A DNA stretch of 64,000 nucleotides from Streptomyces niveus (GTDB taxonomy: Bacteria; Actinomycetota; Actinomycetes; Streptomycetales; Streptomycetaceae). A program made the position numbers and the translations under genes. Where the stretch lies: the NCBI RefSeq assembly GCF_002009175.1, contig NZ_CP018047.1, positions 5,580,001 to 5,644,000 of the forward strand. Reading direction: 5' to 3'. Under the pieces are notes generated by a model. The model was not told where the DNA came from. It searched no databases and was given only the letters and a program-made list of their open reading frames with translations. The first letter of the stretch is position 1, and each line of letters begins with the position of its first letter. Below are positions 20,346 through 29,686 of the stretch, one piece after another.

Positions 20346-21041
20346 GTGCTGCCAGGCCAGGGATCGAACGGCAGGAAACTGCGCATCTGCGGCATCAACA
20401 CCGCGTGGAACACCATCGGGGACGGGGAGTTCTTCTGCCCCGACTGCGGCGGTGACCGCAACTACCGCCGCCGCACCGGCCGTCGCCGCTTCGCCGTGCT
20501 CGGAGTGCCGCTGGTGCCGCGCGGCCCGGCCGGCCCCGTCGTCGAATGCGCCGCCTGCCACGGCCACTTCGGCACCGACATCCTCGACCACCCCACCACC
20601 GTCCGCTTCTCCGCCATGCTCCGCGACGCCGTGCACACGGTGGCGCTCGCCGTCCTCGCCGCGGGCGGCACGTCCTCCCGTACGGTCCGGGAGACCGCCG
20701 TCGGCACGGTCAGGGCGGCCGGGATCGAGGACTGTACGGAGGAGCAGCTCACGGAGCTGGTGGAGGCGCTTGCCGCCGACACGGGACGGTTCCTGATCGA
20801 TCCGGGACCCTGCGGGGCCGCGCTCGCCATCGAGCTGCACGAGGCACTGGAGCCGCTGGCCCCGCATCTCGCTGCGGCCGGCCGGGAGTCGATCCTGCTC
20901 CAGGGCGCGCGGATCGCGCTGGCCGACGGGCCGTACAGCGCGGCGGAGCGCGACGTGCTCTCCACCGTCGGCGGCGCGCTGCAGCTGTGCGCCGACGACA
21001 CGGCCCGGCTGCTCGAATCGGCCCGTACGCCCTCGTCCTGA
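20346..21041 (+). CDS. Zinc-ribbon plus TerB-like domain protein
   Basis: A 231-residue protein. The N-terminal 70 residues hold two Cys pairs (FFCPDCGGD and VECAACHGHF), a zinc-ribbon-like layout. The rest is alpha-helical and resembles TerB-like (tellurite-resistance B) proteins, with acidic patches such as IEDCTEEQLTELVEAL and AERDVLSTVGGAL. Function is unknown; tellurite resistance should not be inferred. GTG 20346 has GGAGG 8 nt upstream; the upstream ATG at 20331 overlaps that site. Stand-alone gene after leuA. Confidence 0.75.
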   Translation: MLPGQGSNGRKLRICGINTAWNTIGDGEFFCPDCGGDRNYRRRTGRRRFAVLGVPLVPRGPAGPVVECAACHGHFGTDILDHPTTVRFSAMLRDAVHTVALAVLAAGGTSSRTVRETAVGTVRAAGIEDCTEEQLTELVEALAADTGRFLIDPGPCGAALAIELHEALEPLAPHLAAAGRESILLQGARIALADGPYSAAERDVLSTVGGALQLCADDTARLLESARTPSS

Positions 21042-21135
21042 GCCGCCTCCCGCCGAGCCCGGAGCAGCCGGCCTCCGGGCCGCGCCTCCCGGTGCCCGGC
21101 CGGCCGGGGCCGCCCACGGGCGTACCTCCACCGCG

Positions 21136-21151
21136 TACTCCCCCGGGAGTA
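21136..21151. promoter_or_regulatory. Perfect palindrome upstream of the MMPL gene
   Basis: TACTCCC-CC-GGGAGTA, a 16-nt dyad 122 nt before the MMPL start. It is a candidate operator for the LuxR-type response regulator encoded two genes downstream; this is inference. Confidence 0.55.
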
Positions 21152-21272
21152 GCCGCGCGCCCCGGTCACCCGGGGCAGTAACACCCATCTCGCTCTCACG
21201 CGCGACGATTCCGGCGCTTCCCGCCGCGAGGCTGGAGTCGAATCTGACCGGCTGTGCAGAAGGGGGGCCGCG

Positions 21273-23432
21273 ATGGGGCCCGATATCAAACGCCGACGTC
21301 TGCTGCCCTGGGCGGTGGTCGGACTCTGGGTGGTCGTGATCGCCGTGGCCGCCATGTTCGCCGGGAAGCTCAGCGACGTCTCGCGCGACGAAGCCGTCGA
21401 CTACCTCCCGGCGAGCGCCGACTCCACCCATGTGGAGAAGGTCCGGCAGGAGCTGCCCGGCGGCGAGACGACCGATCTGATCGTCGTCTACCACCGCGAC
21501 GGCGGACTCACCGCCGACGACCGGACGACCGCCGAGGAGCAACTGGCGCGGGTCGCGACCGAGCAGAAGCTCACGGCGCCGCCCAAGGGCATCCCGTCCG
21601 AGGACGGCACGCTCCTGATGTACCCGATCGCCAGTGCCGTCCCCGACGAGCCGGGCATCGACAAGGAGGCCGTGCAGATCGCCTTCGTCGAGGACGTACG
21701 GGCCCTGACCTCGGAGGGCGGCGGAAGCGGCGGCAGCAGCGGACTCGACATCGAGGTCGCCGGATCCGGCGCCCTCCAGTCCGACATGGAGGCCGTCTTC
21801 GAGTCCATCGACGGCACCCTGATGATGGCGACCGTGCTGGTCGTCGCCGTCCTGCTGATCATCACCTACCGCAGCCCGTTCCTGTGGATCGTGCCGCTGT
21901 TCGTCGTCGGCGCCGCCGCCGTCAGCTCCATGGCGGTCGTCTACGGGCTGGTGCAGGCCTTCGACACCGTCGTGAGCAGCCAGAGTTCGGCGATCATGAC
22001 GGTGCTCGTGTTCGGCGCGGGCACCGACTACGCGCTGCTGATCGTCGCCCGCTACCGGGAGGAGCTGCGCCGCGTACCCCAGCCGTACGACGCCATGCGC
22101 ATCGCGCTGCGCGGCTGCGGTCCCGCCGTCCTCGCCTCCTCCGGCACCGTCGCCGCCGGTCTGCTCTGCCTCATGGCCGCCGACCTCAACAGCAGCAGCG
22201 GCATGGGACCGATCGCCGCCATCGGCGTCGTGTGCGCGCTCATCGCGATGCTCACGCTGCTCCCCGCCGTCCTGGTGCTGCTCGGCCGCCGCGTCTTCTG
22301 GCCGCTGATCCCCGTCCACGGCAGCGAGGGCAAGCAGCGCCGCTCCTTCTTCGCCGCCATGGGCACCTCGGCCGCCCGCAAGCCGGTGGCCGTGCTCGTC
22401 ACCGGTCTGGTGGTGCTCGGCGCCCTCGCGCTCGGCGTGCTGAACCTTCCCGGCGCGCTCAAGCAGGAGGACGGCTTCATCGACCGGCCCGAGTCGGTCG
22501 TCGGCATGGCGCGCCTCGCGGACGCCTTCCCGGAGCAGAGCGCGCAGCCCATCAGCATCATGGCGCCCGACGCCAAGGCCGGCGCGGCGCTCGACACCGC
22601 CCGCTCCGTCTCCGGGGTCGCCGAGGCCGAACGGGGCCGCAGCGGCGGCGGCTGGACCGAGATCACCGTCTTCGCGAAGGACGCGCCGGAGTCGGCGGGG
22701 GAGACCGCCACCATCGAACGGCTGCGGTCCACCCTCGACGACGAGACCTACGTCGGCGGCCCCAGCGCCCAGCAGATCGACCTCGCCGACACCAACGCCA
22801 GGGACCGGCTGTACGTCATCCCCCTCGTCGTCATCGCCGTCCTGCTGATCCTGATCGCCCTGCTGCGCAGCCTCGTCGCCCCCCTGATGCTGGTGTTCGC
22901 CGTCGTGGTCGTCTGGGGCGCGTCGATGGGCATCGGCGGGCTGGTCTTCGAACCACTGCTCGGCTTCGCCGGGATGGATCCGGGGCTCGCGCTGCTCTCG
23001 TTCGTCTTCCTCGTGGCGCTCGGCGTCGACTACGGCATCTTCCTGATGCACCGGATGCGGGAGGAGGCGCTGAAGGGCGCGGAGCCCGAGGCCGCCGCGC
23101 TGACGGCGCTGCGCACCACGGGCGGCGTGATCGCCTCGGCCGGCGTCGTGCTCGCCGCGACGTTCGGTGTCCTCGCCAGCCTGCCGCTGGTGATGCTCGT
23201 GGAGATGGGCCTCTTGGTGGCCGTGGGCGTCCTGCTGGACACCTTCCTGGTCCGTACGTATCTGGTGACGAGCGCGAGCGTGCTGCTCGGCCGCAAGGTC
23301 TGGTGGCCCGGAGCGCTGTCCAAGCCGCCGGCCGCGCCACGGACCGGCGAGGGACAGCCGGGCCGGAACGGACCCGGCGACCAGGACGGACCCGGCGACC
23401 GCGAGCGGGAACCCGTCGGCACCGGGGCCTGA
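21273..23432 (+). CDS. MMPL/RND-family transporter
   Basis: A 719-residue membrane protein with the duplicated MMPL layout: helix 1 at residues 12-30, an extracytoplasmic domain, a helix bundle (about 180-350) including VLVFGAGTDYALLIVARYREEL, a second external domain, and a second bundle with FLVALGVDYGIFLMHRMREE. The two GTDYA and GVDYG motifs supply the Asp-Tyr pairs used for proton coupling. Family members export lipids, lipopeptides or drugs. It is followed by a histidine kinase and response regulator on the same strand, so it is probably their regulated target. Substrate unknown. Confidence 0.9.
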   Translation: MGPDIKRRRLLPWAVVGLWVVVIAVAAMFAGKLSDVSRDEAVDYLPASADSTHVEKVRQELPGGETTDLIVVYHRDGGLTADDRTTAEEQLARVATEQKLTAPPKGIPSEDGTLLMYPIASAVPDEPGIDKEAVQIAFVEDVRALTSEGGGSGGSSGLDIEVAGSGALQSDMEAVFESIDGTLMMATVLVVAVLLIITYRSPFLWIVPLFVVGAAAVSSMAVVYGLVQAFDTVVSSQSSAIMTVLVFGAGTDYALLIVARYREELRRVPQPYDAMRIALRGCGPAVLASSGTVAAGLLCLMAADLNSSSGMGPIAAIGVVCALIAMLTLLPAVLVLLGRRVFWPLIPVHGSEGKQRRSFFAAMGTSAARKPVAVLVTGLVVLGALALGVLNLPGALKQEDGFIDRPESVVGMARLADAFPEQSAQPISIMAPDAKAGAALDTARSVSGVAEAERGRSGGGWTEITVFAKDAPESAGETATIERLRSTLDDETYVGGPSAQQIDLADTNARDRLYVIPLVVIAVLLILIALLRSLVAPLMLVFAVVVVWGASMGIGGLVFEPLLGFAGMDPGLALLSFVFLVALGVDYGIFLMHRMREEALKGAEPEAAALTALRTTGGVIASAGVVLAATFGVLASLPLVMLVEMGLLVAVGVLLDTFLVRTYLVTSASVLLGRKVWWPGALSKPPAAPRTGEGQPGRNGPGDQDGPGDREREPVGTGA

Positions 23433-23444
23433 ACGACGGTTCCG

Positions 23445-23493
23445 TGTCCGGTGCGTCGCGGGTCCCGATGACGGGGCCGCGGCGCACCGGACA
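23445..23493 (+). terminator. Strong hairpin between MMPL and kinase genes
   Basis: TGTCCGGTGCGTCGCGG pairs with inverted CCGCGGCGCACCGGACA (16 of 17, plus one G-T). It lies 12 nt after the MMPL stop and probably limits read-through into the kinase gene. Confidence 0.7.
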
Positions 23494-23544
23494 ACTCCGT
23501 GCGGGGCCATACCGTGCCGGAGCGCCACGAGAGAGGATGTATCC

Positions 23545-24867
23545 GTGTCAGAGACCCGGAGTAGAGGACCGCGCACCGAACGTGTCTTCGCGGTGCTCAA
23601 CCGCGACCCGCTCGACGCACCGAACCCACTGCGCACGGACCTGGTGGTCACCGGAGTCGTCGGCGTCCTGGGTCTCCTGCTCGCCCTGGCCGTGCCCGGC
23701 GACGGCAACTCCCTCGACGCCCCCGGCTGGGCGATGTTCGCCGCCGTCACCACCTCCCTGCTCTGGCGGCGGCGGCACCCGGTGCCCGTCCTGCTGGTGA
23801 TGGTCGTCCTCGTCGGCACCTACCACGCACTGGACTACTCGCACGCGGCCACCACCCCGGCCACGATGGTCGCCCTCTACACCGTCGCCGTCACCGGTCC
23901 GCCGATGCGTGCCGCACTGCTCGGTGTCGGCACCGTCGGAATCACGCTCACGGTGATGTTCCTCCTCAACACCGACCGCGGCCTGGAGATGCTCCGCACG
24001 TCCGGCTGGATCATCGCGGTCGTCGTCATCGGCATGGACGTACGCGTCTACCGCAAGTACATCGCGGCGACGGTCGAACGCGCGGAGCGCGCCGAACGGA
24101 CCCGCGAGGAGGAGGCGGCCCGCCGCGTCGCCGAGGAGCGCCTGCGGATCGCCCGGGACCTGCACGACCTGCTGGCCCACAGCATCACGCTCATCGGCGT
24201 CCAGACCTCGGTGGCATCACACGTCCTGACCGTCTCCCCCGACCGGCTGGACCGGGCCGCGATCTCGCAGGCGCTCGACGGCATCTCGGACACCTGCCGC
24301 GGCGCGCGCTCCGAACTGCGCACCACGCTGGACGTGCTGCGCGCCGCCGGAACCGCCGAGGGCGAGGAAGGGACCTGGGGCGGGGCTCTGCCCGACCTGT
24401 CCGCGCTGCCCGGTCTCGTGGAGGCCGCGCGGACGGCGGGCGCGGAGACGCGGCTCACGGTACGGACGGAGGGCGTACGCGTACCGCCGGTCGCCGAGGC
24501 CGCCGCGTACCGGATCGTGCAGGAATCGCTCACCAACGCCGTACGGCACGCCGGCCCCGCCCCACGGGTGCGGGTGCGCGTGGAGACGCGGGCCGGGGCG
24601 CTGCACGTCACTGTGACCGACAACGGGGGCGCGCCCGGCGGCAAGGGGGCGCCCGTCGACCCCGGCTACGGCATCGTCGGTATGCGGGAGCGGGCCCGCA
24701 GCGTCGGGGGCACGCTCGACGCCGGACCGTTCGACGACGGCTTCCGGGTGGCCGCGGTCCTGCCCCTGCGGGAGTACGGCGACGCGGCGGAGGAGGACCC
24801 GGAGCGAGACCCGGCGTACGGGGAGCGGCCGGCCGGTCCGGGCGGCCGACGGGAGTCGGTCGTATGA
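23545..24867 (+). CDS. Sensor histidine kinase, HisKA_3 (DesK/NarL-partner type)
   Basis: A 440-residue kinase. The N-terminal half has about five hydrophobic helices (residues 33-170) without a large external loop. The DHp helix RIARDLHDLLAHSITLIGVQ contains the phospho-acceptor His. The ATPase domain has the N box VQESLTNAVRHAG and a G box ending GYGIVGMRERARSVGG. It pairs with the response regulator that follows in a 4-nt overlap. Membrane-embedded sensing of lipid or envelope state is common in this class; the signal here is unknown. Start GTG 23545. Confidence 0.92.
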   Translation: MSETRSRGPRTERVFAVLNRDPLDAPNPLRTDLVVTGVVGVLGLLLALAVPGDGNSLDAPGWAMFAAVTTSLLWRRRHPVPVLLVMVVLVGTYHALDYSHAATTPATMVALYTVAVTGPPMRAALLGVGTVGITLTVMFLLNTDRGLEMLRTSGWIIAVVVIGMDVRVYRKYIAATVERAERAERTREEEAARRVAEERLRIARDLHDLLAHSITLIGVQTSVASHVLTVSPDRLDRAAISQALDGISDTCRGARSELRTTLDVLRAAGTAEGEEGTWGGALPDLSALPGLVEAARTAGAETRLTVRTEGVRVPPVAEAAAYRIVQESLTNAVRHAGPAPRVRVRVETRAGALHVTVTDNGGAPGGKGAPVDPGYGIVGMRERARSVGGTLDAGPFDDGFRVAAVLPLREYGDAAEEDPERDPAYGERPAGPGGRRESVV

Positions 24868-25556
24868 TCCGCGTCCTGCTCGCCGACGACCAGCGCCTCG
24901 TCAGGGCGGCCTTCGCGATGCTCGTCGAGTCCGCCGCCGACATGGAGGTCGTCGGCCAGGCCGGCACCGGCCGGGAAGCCGTCGAACTGGCCCGCTCCGC
25001 ACGGGCCGACCTCGTCGTCATGGACATCCGGATGCCCGAGATGGACGGTATCGAGGCGACCCGGCTGATCGCCGCCGACGAGGACCTAGCGGGCGTCAAG
25101 GTGCTGGTCCTCACCACGTACGACACCGACGACCATGTCGTGGAGGCGCTGCGCGCCGGCGCGTCCGGCTTCCTCGTGAAGGACACCAGACCGGCCGAAC
25201 TCCTCACCGCCATCAGGACGGTGGCGGCCGGCGACTCCCTGCTCTCACCGGGCCCGACGGCCCGTCTGATCGCCCGCGTGCTGAGCGCGCGCAGCGTCCC
25301 GGAGACCTCACCGGCCCGTGGTCCCGACTGCCTCTCGGTACGCGAACGGCAGGTGCTCGCCCTCGTCGCACGCGGCCTCACCAACACGGAGATCGCGGAG
25401 TCCCTCGGCCTCAGCCCGCTGACCGCCAAGACGCATGTGAGCCGCATCATGGGCAAGCTGGACGCCCGGGACCGGGCACAACTCGTGATCATCGCCTACG
25501 AGTCGGGGCTGGTCACCCCCGGTGACATCAGGGTCACGGCGCCCGACGGCGGCTGA
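24864..25556 (+). CDS. NarL/LuxR-family response regulator
   Basis: A 230-residue regulator: receiver domain with acidic pocket LLADDQRLV, phospho-acceptor Asp in VVMDIRMPEMDG, conserved Thr/Lys in VLVLTTYDTDD and FLVKDTRP. The C-terminal LuxR HTH is LSVRERQVLALVARGLTNTE followed by SPLTAKTHVSRIMGKL. It overlaps the kinase gene by 4 nt and forms a cognate pair with it. The palindrome upstream of the MMPL gene is a candidate binding site. recO follows 66 nt later with its own probable start. Confidence 0.93.
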   Translation: MIRVLLADDQRLVRAAFAMLVESAADMEVVGQAGTGREAVELARSARADLVVMDIRMPEMDGIEATRLIAADEDLAGVKVLVLTTYDTDDHVVEALRAGASGFLVKDTRPAELLTAIRTVAAGDSLLSPGPTARLIARVLSARSVPETSPARGPDCLSVRERQVLALVARGLTNTEIAESLGLSPLTAKTHVSRIMGKLDARDRAQLVIIAYESGLVTPGDIRVTAPDGG

Positions 25557-25622
25557 TCGCCCCCGTCACGAAAACCGGGGCGGCAGCCATCGGCACCCTC
25601 CCGGTGCGGGAGAATGGCCCCC

Positions 25623-26372
25623 ATGAGCCTGTTCCGCGACGACGGCATCGTGCTGCGCACCCAGAAGCTGGGTGAGGCGGACCGCATCATCACGTTCCTC
25701 ACCCGCGGCCACGGCCGCGTCCGGGCCGTCGCACGCGGAGTCCGCCGTACGAAGTCGAAGTTCGGCGCCAGGCTCGAACCGTTCTCCCATGTCGACGTGC
25801 AGTTCTTCTCACGCGGCAGCGAACTCGTCGGGCGCGGACTGCCGCTCTGTACGCAGAGCGAGACCATCGCCCCGTACGGCGGCGCCATCGTCACCGACTA
25901 CCCCCGCTACACGGCCGGTACGGCCATGCTGGAGACCGCAGAGCGGTTCACCGACCACGAGGGCGAGCCCGCCGTCCAGCAGTATCTGCTCCTCGTCGGC
26001 GCACTGCGCACGCTCTCGCGCGGTGAGCACGCCCCGCATCTGATCCTCGACGCCTTCCTGCTGCGCTCCCTCGCGGTCAACGGGTACGCGCCGAGCTTCG
26101 ACGACTGCGCCAAGTGCGGGCTCGACGGGCCCAACCGCTTCTTCTCGGTCGCGGCGGGAGGCGTCATATGCGCCGACTGCCGGGTGCCGGGCAGCGTCGT
26201 ACCGTCGTCGGAGGCGGTCGGTCTCCTCAGCGCGCTGCTGACCGGGGACTGGGGGACGGCGGACGCGTGCGAGGCTCGTCATGTCCGGGAGGGCAGCGGG
26301 CTGGTGTCCGCGTATCTGCACTGGCATCTGGAGCGCGGTCTGCGCTCACTCAGATATGTAGAGAAGAATTAG
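25623..26372 (+). CDS. recO: DNA repair protein RecO
   Basis: A 249-residue RecO: N-terminal OB fold [21 protein letters not shown] with [17 protein letters not shown], followed by the helical domain with zinc motif CAKCG and CADC. It loads RecA onto SSB-coated DNA with RecR in the RecFOR pathway. An ATG at 25614 is too close to GGGAGA, so 25623 is chosen. uppS begins 13 nt downstream; recO-uppS linkage is conserved in actinobacteria. Confidence 0.95.
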   Translation: MSLFRDDGIVLRTQKLGEADRIITFLTRGHGRVRAVARGVRRTKSKFGARLEPFSHVDVQFFSRGSELVGRGLPLCTQSETIAPYGGAIVTDYPRYTAGTAMLETAERFTDHEGEPAVQQYLLLVGALRTLSRGEHAPHLILDAFLLRSLAVNGYAPSFDDCAKCGLDGPNRFFSVAAGGVICADCRVPGSVVPSSEAVGLLSALLTGDWGTADACEARHVREGSGLVSAYLHWHLERGLRSLRYVEKN

Positions 26373-26385
26373 GAGACACGAGCGC

Positions 26386-27240
26386 ATGGCACGACGCGGA
26401 ATCCTGGGACGGCCCCGCCGCGAGTACAAGGTCCCCGAGCCGCACCCCTCCGGTGCGGTGCCGCCGAAGATCCCCGGCGAGCTGGTGCCCAAGCACGTCG
26501 CGTGCGTCATGGACGGCAACGGCCGCTGGGCCAAGGAGCGCGGGCTGCCGCGCACCGAGGGCCACAAGGTCGGCGAGGGCGTCGTGCTGGACGTGCTCAA
26601 GGGCTGCCTGGAGATGGGCGTCAAGAACCTCTCCCTGTACGCCTTCTCCACCGAGAACTGGAAGCGCACGCCCGACGAGGTGCGCTTCCTGATGAACTTC
26701 AACCGCGATGTCATCCGGCGCCGCCGTGACGAGATGAACGAACTCGGCATCCGGATCCGCTGGGTCGGCCGGATGCCCAAGATGTGGAAGTCGGTCGTCC
26801 AGGAGCTCCAGGTCGCGCAGGAGCAGACCGTCGACAACGACGCCATGACGCTCTACTTCTGCGTCAACTACGGCGGCCGCGCCGAGATCGCGGACGCGGC
26901 GCGGGCGCTCGCCGCCGACGTGGCGTCGGGGAAACTCGACCCGTCCAAGGTCAACGAGAAGACCTTCGCCAAGTACCTGTACTACCCGGACATGCCGGAC
27001 GTGGATCTCTTCCTGCGGCCGAGCGGTGAGCAGCGGACGTCCAACTACCTGATCTGGCAGAGCAGTTACGCCGAGATGATCTTCCAGGACGTGCTCTGGC
27101 CGGACTTCGACCGGCGGGATCTGTGGCGGGCCTGTCTGGAGTACGCGCACCGGGACCGCCGTTTCGGCGGGGCGCTGCCCAACCAGTCGGACAAGTCCGG
27201 CGAGTTGAGCGAGAAGAATCACGAGGGCGAGGGCGAGTAG
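26386..27240 (+). CDS. uppS: Isoprenyl (cis-polyprenyl) diphosphate synthase
   Basis: A 284-residue Z-prenyltransferase making the lipid carrier (undecaprenyl/decaprenyl type) for cell-wall synthesis. The IPP/Mg site [20 protein letters not shown] has the catalytic Asp; [11 protein letters not shown] and [18 protein letters not shown] are the other signatures. An N-terminal extension of about 35 basic residues is typical of actinobacteria. It ends convergent with zur; the 96-nt gap holds a GGGACCGG/CCGGTCCC dyad that may terminate both. Confidence 0.94.
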   Translation: MARRGILGRPRREYKVPEPHPSGAVPPKIPGELVPKHVACVMDGNGRWAKERGLPRTEGHKVGEGVVLDVLKGCLEMGVKNLSLYAFSTENWKRTPDEVRFLMNFNRDVIRRRRDEMNELGIRIRWVGRMPKMWKSVVQELQVAQEQTVDNDAMTLYFCVNYGGRAEIADAARALAADVASGKLDPSKVNEKTFAKYLYYPDMPDVDLFLRPSGEQRTSNYLIWQSSYAEMIFQDVLWPDFDRRDLWRACLEYAHRDRRFGGALPNQSDKSGELSEKNHEGEGE

Positions 27241-27336
27241 GGCTCCTCCGCCGGGGGCCGGGCCCGGGACCGGTGCGTACGGGGCGGGACTCCGAGGGCA
27301 TGTCCCGGTGCCGGTCCCGCGCCGGTCACCGGCCCG

Positions 27337-27813
27337 TCAGGTCCCGACCGGCGGCGCCGAAGGGCCCGCGCCCGCTCCGGGGCCGTTCCCCGACGCGCAT
27401 TCCGCGCAGGTGCCGAAGACCTCCACCGTGTGCGCCACGGCCACGAAGCCGTGCTCGGCCGCGATCGTCTCGGCCCACTGCTCCACGGCCGGACCCTCGA
27501 CCTCCACGGCCTTGCCGCACACCCGGCACACCAGATGGTGGTGGTGATCACCGGTCGAGCAGCGCCGGTAGACCGACTCCCCGTCGTTGGTGCGCAGCAC
27601 GTCCACGTCGCCCGCGTCGGCGAGCGACTGGAGCGTGCGGTAGACCGTCGTCAGCCCGACCGAGTCGCCGCGGTGCTTCAGCATGTCGTGGAGCTCCTGC
27701 GCGCTGCGGAACTCGTCCACCTCGTCCAGCGCGGCGGCCACCGCGGCACGCTGCCGGGTCGATCGGCCGCGTACAGGGGCGGTGCTCGCACCGCCGCCAG
27801 GCGCAGTCGTCAC
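27337..27813 (-). CDS. zur: Zinc uptake regulator Zur (Fur family)
   Basis: A 158-residue Fur-family repressor. Winged helix: STRQRAAVAAALDEVDEFRS to GLTTVYRTLQSLADAG. Metal sites: DHHHHLVCRVCGKAVEVEG and a second Cys pair CAEC at the end, giving structural zinc plus the His-rich regulatory site. Its position behind znuA-znuC-znuB and the double Zur box at znuA identify it as Zur rather than Fur. GTG 27813 has GGAGG 5 nt upstream; the longer TTG-started form would contain the ribosome site. It blocks zinc uptake genes when zinc is replete. Confidence 0.92.
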   Translation of the reverse strand: MTTAPGGGASTAPVRGRSTRQRAAVAAALDEVDEFRSAQELHDMLKHRGDSVGLTTVYRTLQSLADAGDVDVLRTNDGESVYRRCSTGDHHHHLVCRVCGKAVEVEGPAVEQWAETIAAEHGFVAVAHTVEVFGTCAECASGNGPGAGAGPSAPPVGT

Positions 27814-27881
27814 GGGTGCCTCCAATACTTCTGCCCGGAATCGCTAATCGCTCGTCTGCCGGGCCATTCTGCCAGCTCGTG

Positions 27882-28793
27882 TCAGACCGTGGCCTCGTCG
27901 GACGGTCCGCGCATGGCGGGAACGGCGGTAACGTCCGCCGGGCCCTCGGCGCGTTCGTCCTCCGCCGACCTCAGCGCCCGTGCCCGCCGTCTCGCGAGCG
28001 GCGTCGCGAGCACGGTCAGGATCAGGAAGACGCCGATGGCCAGCAACACAATTGTCGCTCCGGGCGGTACGTCCTGGTAGTACGAGGTGACCGTGCCGGC
28101 CAGCGTGACCGCCGTACCGATCACCACCGCCAGTACGAAGGTGACGGCGAAGGACCGGGTGATCTGCTGCGCCGCCGCGACCGGCACCACCATCAGCGCG
28201 CTGACCAGCAGCAGGCCCACGACCCGCATCGCGACGGTGACGGTCACGGCGGCCGTGACGGCGACCAGCAGGTTGAGCGCGCGTACCGGCAGCCCGGTGA
28301 CCCGCGCGAACTCCTCGTCCTGGCTGACGGCGAACAGCTGCCGCCGCAGCCCCACGGTGACCAGCACCACCAGGGCCGCCAGGATCCAGATCGCGTCCAG
28401 ATCGGCCTCGGAGACCGTGGAGAGCGACCCGAAGAGATACGAGCTGAGGTTGGCGTTGGAGCCGGTCGGCGAGAGGTTGATCAGCAGCACACCGCCCGCC
28501 ATACCGCCGTAGAAGAGCATGGCCAGGGCGATGTCGCCGCGGGTGCGGCCGTACGCCCGGATCAGCTCCATCGCGATGGAGCCGACGATCGCCACGGCCG
28601 TCGCCATCCACACGGGGCTGGTGGAGAGCAGGAACCCCAGCCCGACACCGGTCATGGCGACGTGGCCGATGCCGTCGCCCATCAGCGCCTGGCGGCGCTG
28701 GACGAGATAGATGCCGACCGCGGGCGCGATGACGCCGACCAGTACGGCCGCGATCAGGGCCCGCTGCATGAGGGCGGTCTCGAGGATTTCCAT
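27882..28793 (-). CDS. znuB: Zinc ABC transporter permease
   Basis: A 303-residue ABC-3 family permease with about eight hydrophobic segments, starting MEILETALMQRALIAAVLVG; QRRQALMGDGIGHVAMTGVG is the conserved loop of manganese/zinc permeases, and VVGLLLVSALMVVPVAAAQQ the C-terminal signature. It forms the membrane channel for zinc delivered by ZnuA. It lies 2 nt after the ATPase gene. The last 45 residues are polar and variable. Confidence 0.93.
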   Translation of the reverse strand: MEILETALMQRALIAAVLVGVIAPAVGIYLVQRRQALMGDGIGHVAMTGVGLGFLLSTSPVWMATAVAIVGSIAMELIRAYGRTRGDIALAMLFYGGMAGGVLLINLSPTGSNANLSSYLFGSLSTVSEADLDAIWILAALVVLVTVGLRRQLFAVSQDEEFARVTGLPVRALNLLVAVTAAVTVTVAMRVVGLLLVSALMVVPVAAAQQITRSFAVTFVLAVVIGTAVTLAGTVTSYYQDVPPGATIVLLAIGVFLILTVLATPLARRRARALRSAEDERAEGPADVTAVPAMRGPSDEATV

Positions 28794-28795
28794 GA

Positions 28796-29686
28796 TCAGG
28801 TCAGCAGTCCTGTGCGGAGCGGCTCTTCGGCCGTGTGCGGGTGGCAGCCCTGGTTGGTCAGGGGCTTGGGGTCGTGACCGGTCGGCGCGTGCTGCCCCGG
28901 CGCCCTCGGCGGCGGCCCGTCGTGCGTCACAGCGCCGTCGCGCAGCACCACGGCGCGGTCGATCAGCGGCTCCAGCGGGCCCAGTTCGTGCAGGACGAGC
29001 AGGACGGTCGTACCGGCCGCCACCTGGTCACGCAGCGTGGCCGCCAGGATCTGCTGGCTGGCCAGGTCGACGCCCGCCATCGGCTCGTCCATGATCAGCA
29101 GTTCGGGTTCGGCGGCGAGGGCGCGGGCGATGAGCACCCGCTGGTGCTGACCGCCGGAGAGGGCGTCCACGGCGTCCTTGGCGCGGTCCGTGAGGCCCAC
29201 GAGCTCGATGGCGCGCCGAACGGCCGCCCGGTCGGCCTTGGAGGGCCACCTGAGCAGTCCGGAGCGCGAGAGCCGCCCCGAGGACACGACCTCGCGGACG
29301 GTCGCGGGCACGCCGCTCGCGGCCGTGGTGCGCTGCGGTACGTAGCCGACGCGCGCCCAGTCGCGAAAACGCCGCAGCGGGGTGCCGAAGAGGGTCACCT
29401 CGCCGCCGGTGAGCGGGACTTGGCCGATCACGGAGCGTACGGCGGTGGACTTGCCCGAGCCGTTGGCACCGAGCAGCGCGACGACCTCACCGCGCCGCAG
29501 GGTGAGGTCGACGCCGCGCAGTACGGGGCGGGAGCCGAGCGTGGCGGTGGCGCCGCGCAGCGACAGGACGGTGCCGGTGGGCGGGGGCGCGGGTGCGGCG
29601 GCGTCGTGCCCGGCCGCCTCTGCCTGCCCCGTGTGTGTCGTCGCCACGTTCCGTACCTCCGTTGCCGCTGTCGCCCGGTTCATCAC
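28796..29686 (-). CDS. znuC: Zinc ABC transporter ATP-binding protein
   Basis: A 296-residue ABC ATPase: Walker A LLGANGSGKSTAVR near residue 75, signature LSGGQHQRVLIARALA, Walker B LLIMDEPMAGVD, and a switch His in LVLHELG. It has N- and C-terminal extensions rich in Ala, His and Pro beyond the usual ZnuC length. The start overlaps the znuA stop (ATGA). It powers zinc import with ZnuB. Confidence 0.93.
   Translation of the reverse strand: MMNRATAATEVRNVATTHTGQAEAAGHDAAAPAPPPTGTVLSLRGATATLGSRPVLRGVDLTLRRGEVVALLGANGSGKSTAVRSVIGQVPLTGGEVTLFGTPLRRFRDWARVGYVPQRTTAASGVPATVREVVSSGRLSRSGLLRWPSKADRAAVRRAIELVGLTDRAKDAVDALSGGQHQRVLIARALAAEPELLIMDEPMAGVDLASQQILAATLRDQVAAGTTVLLVLHELGPLEPLIDRAVVLRDGAVTHDGPPPRAPGQHAPTGHDPKPLTNQGCHPHTAEEPLRTGLLT

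Noticed and set aside
20346..21041. Tellurite-resistance function for the TerB-like protein
   Set aside because: Only a fold resemblance; no ter genes nearby.
27337..27813. Ferric uptake regulator Fur
   Set aside because: The gene lies in the zinc uptake operon, and the operators match Zur-type dyads.
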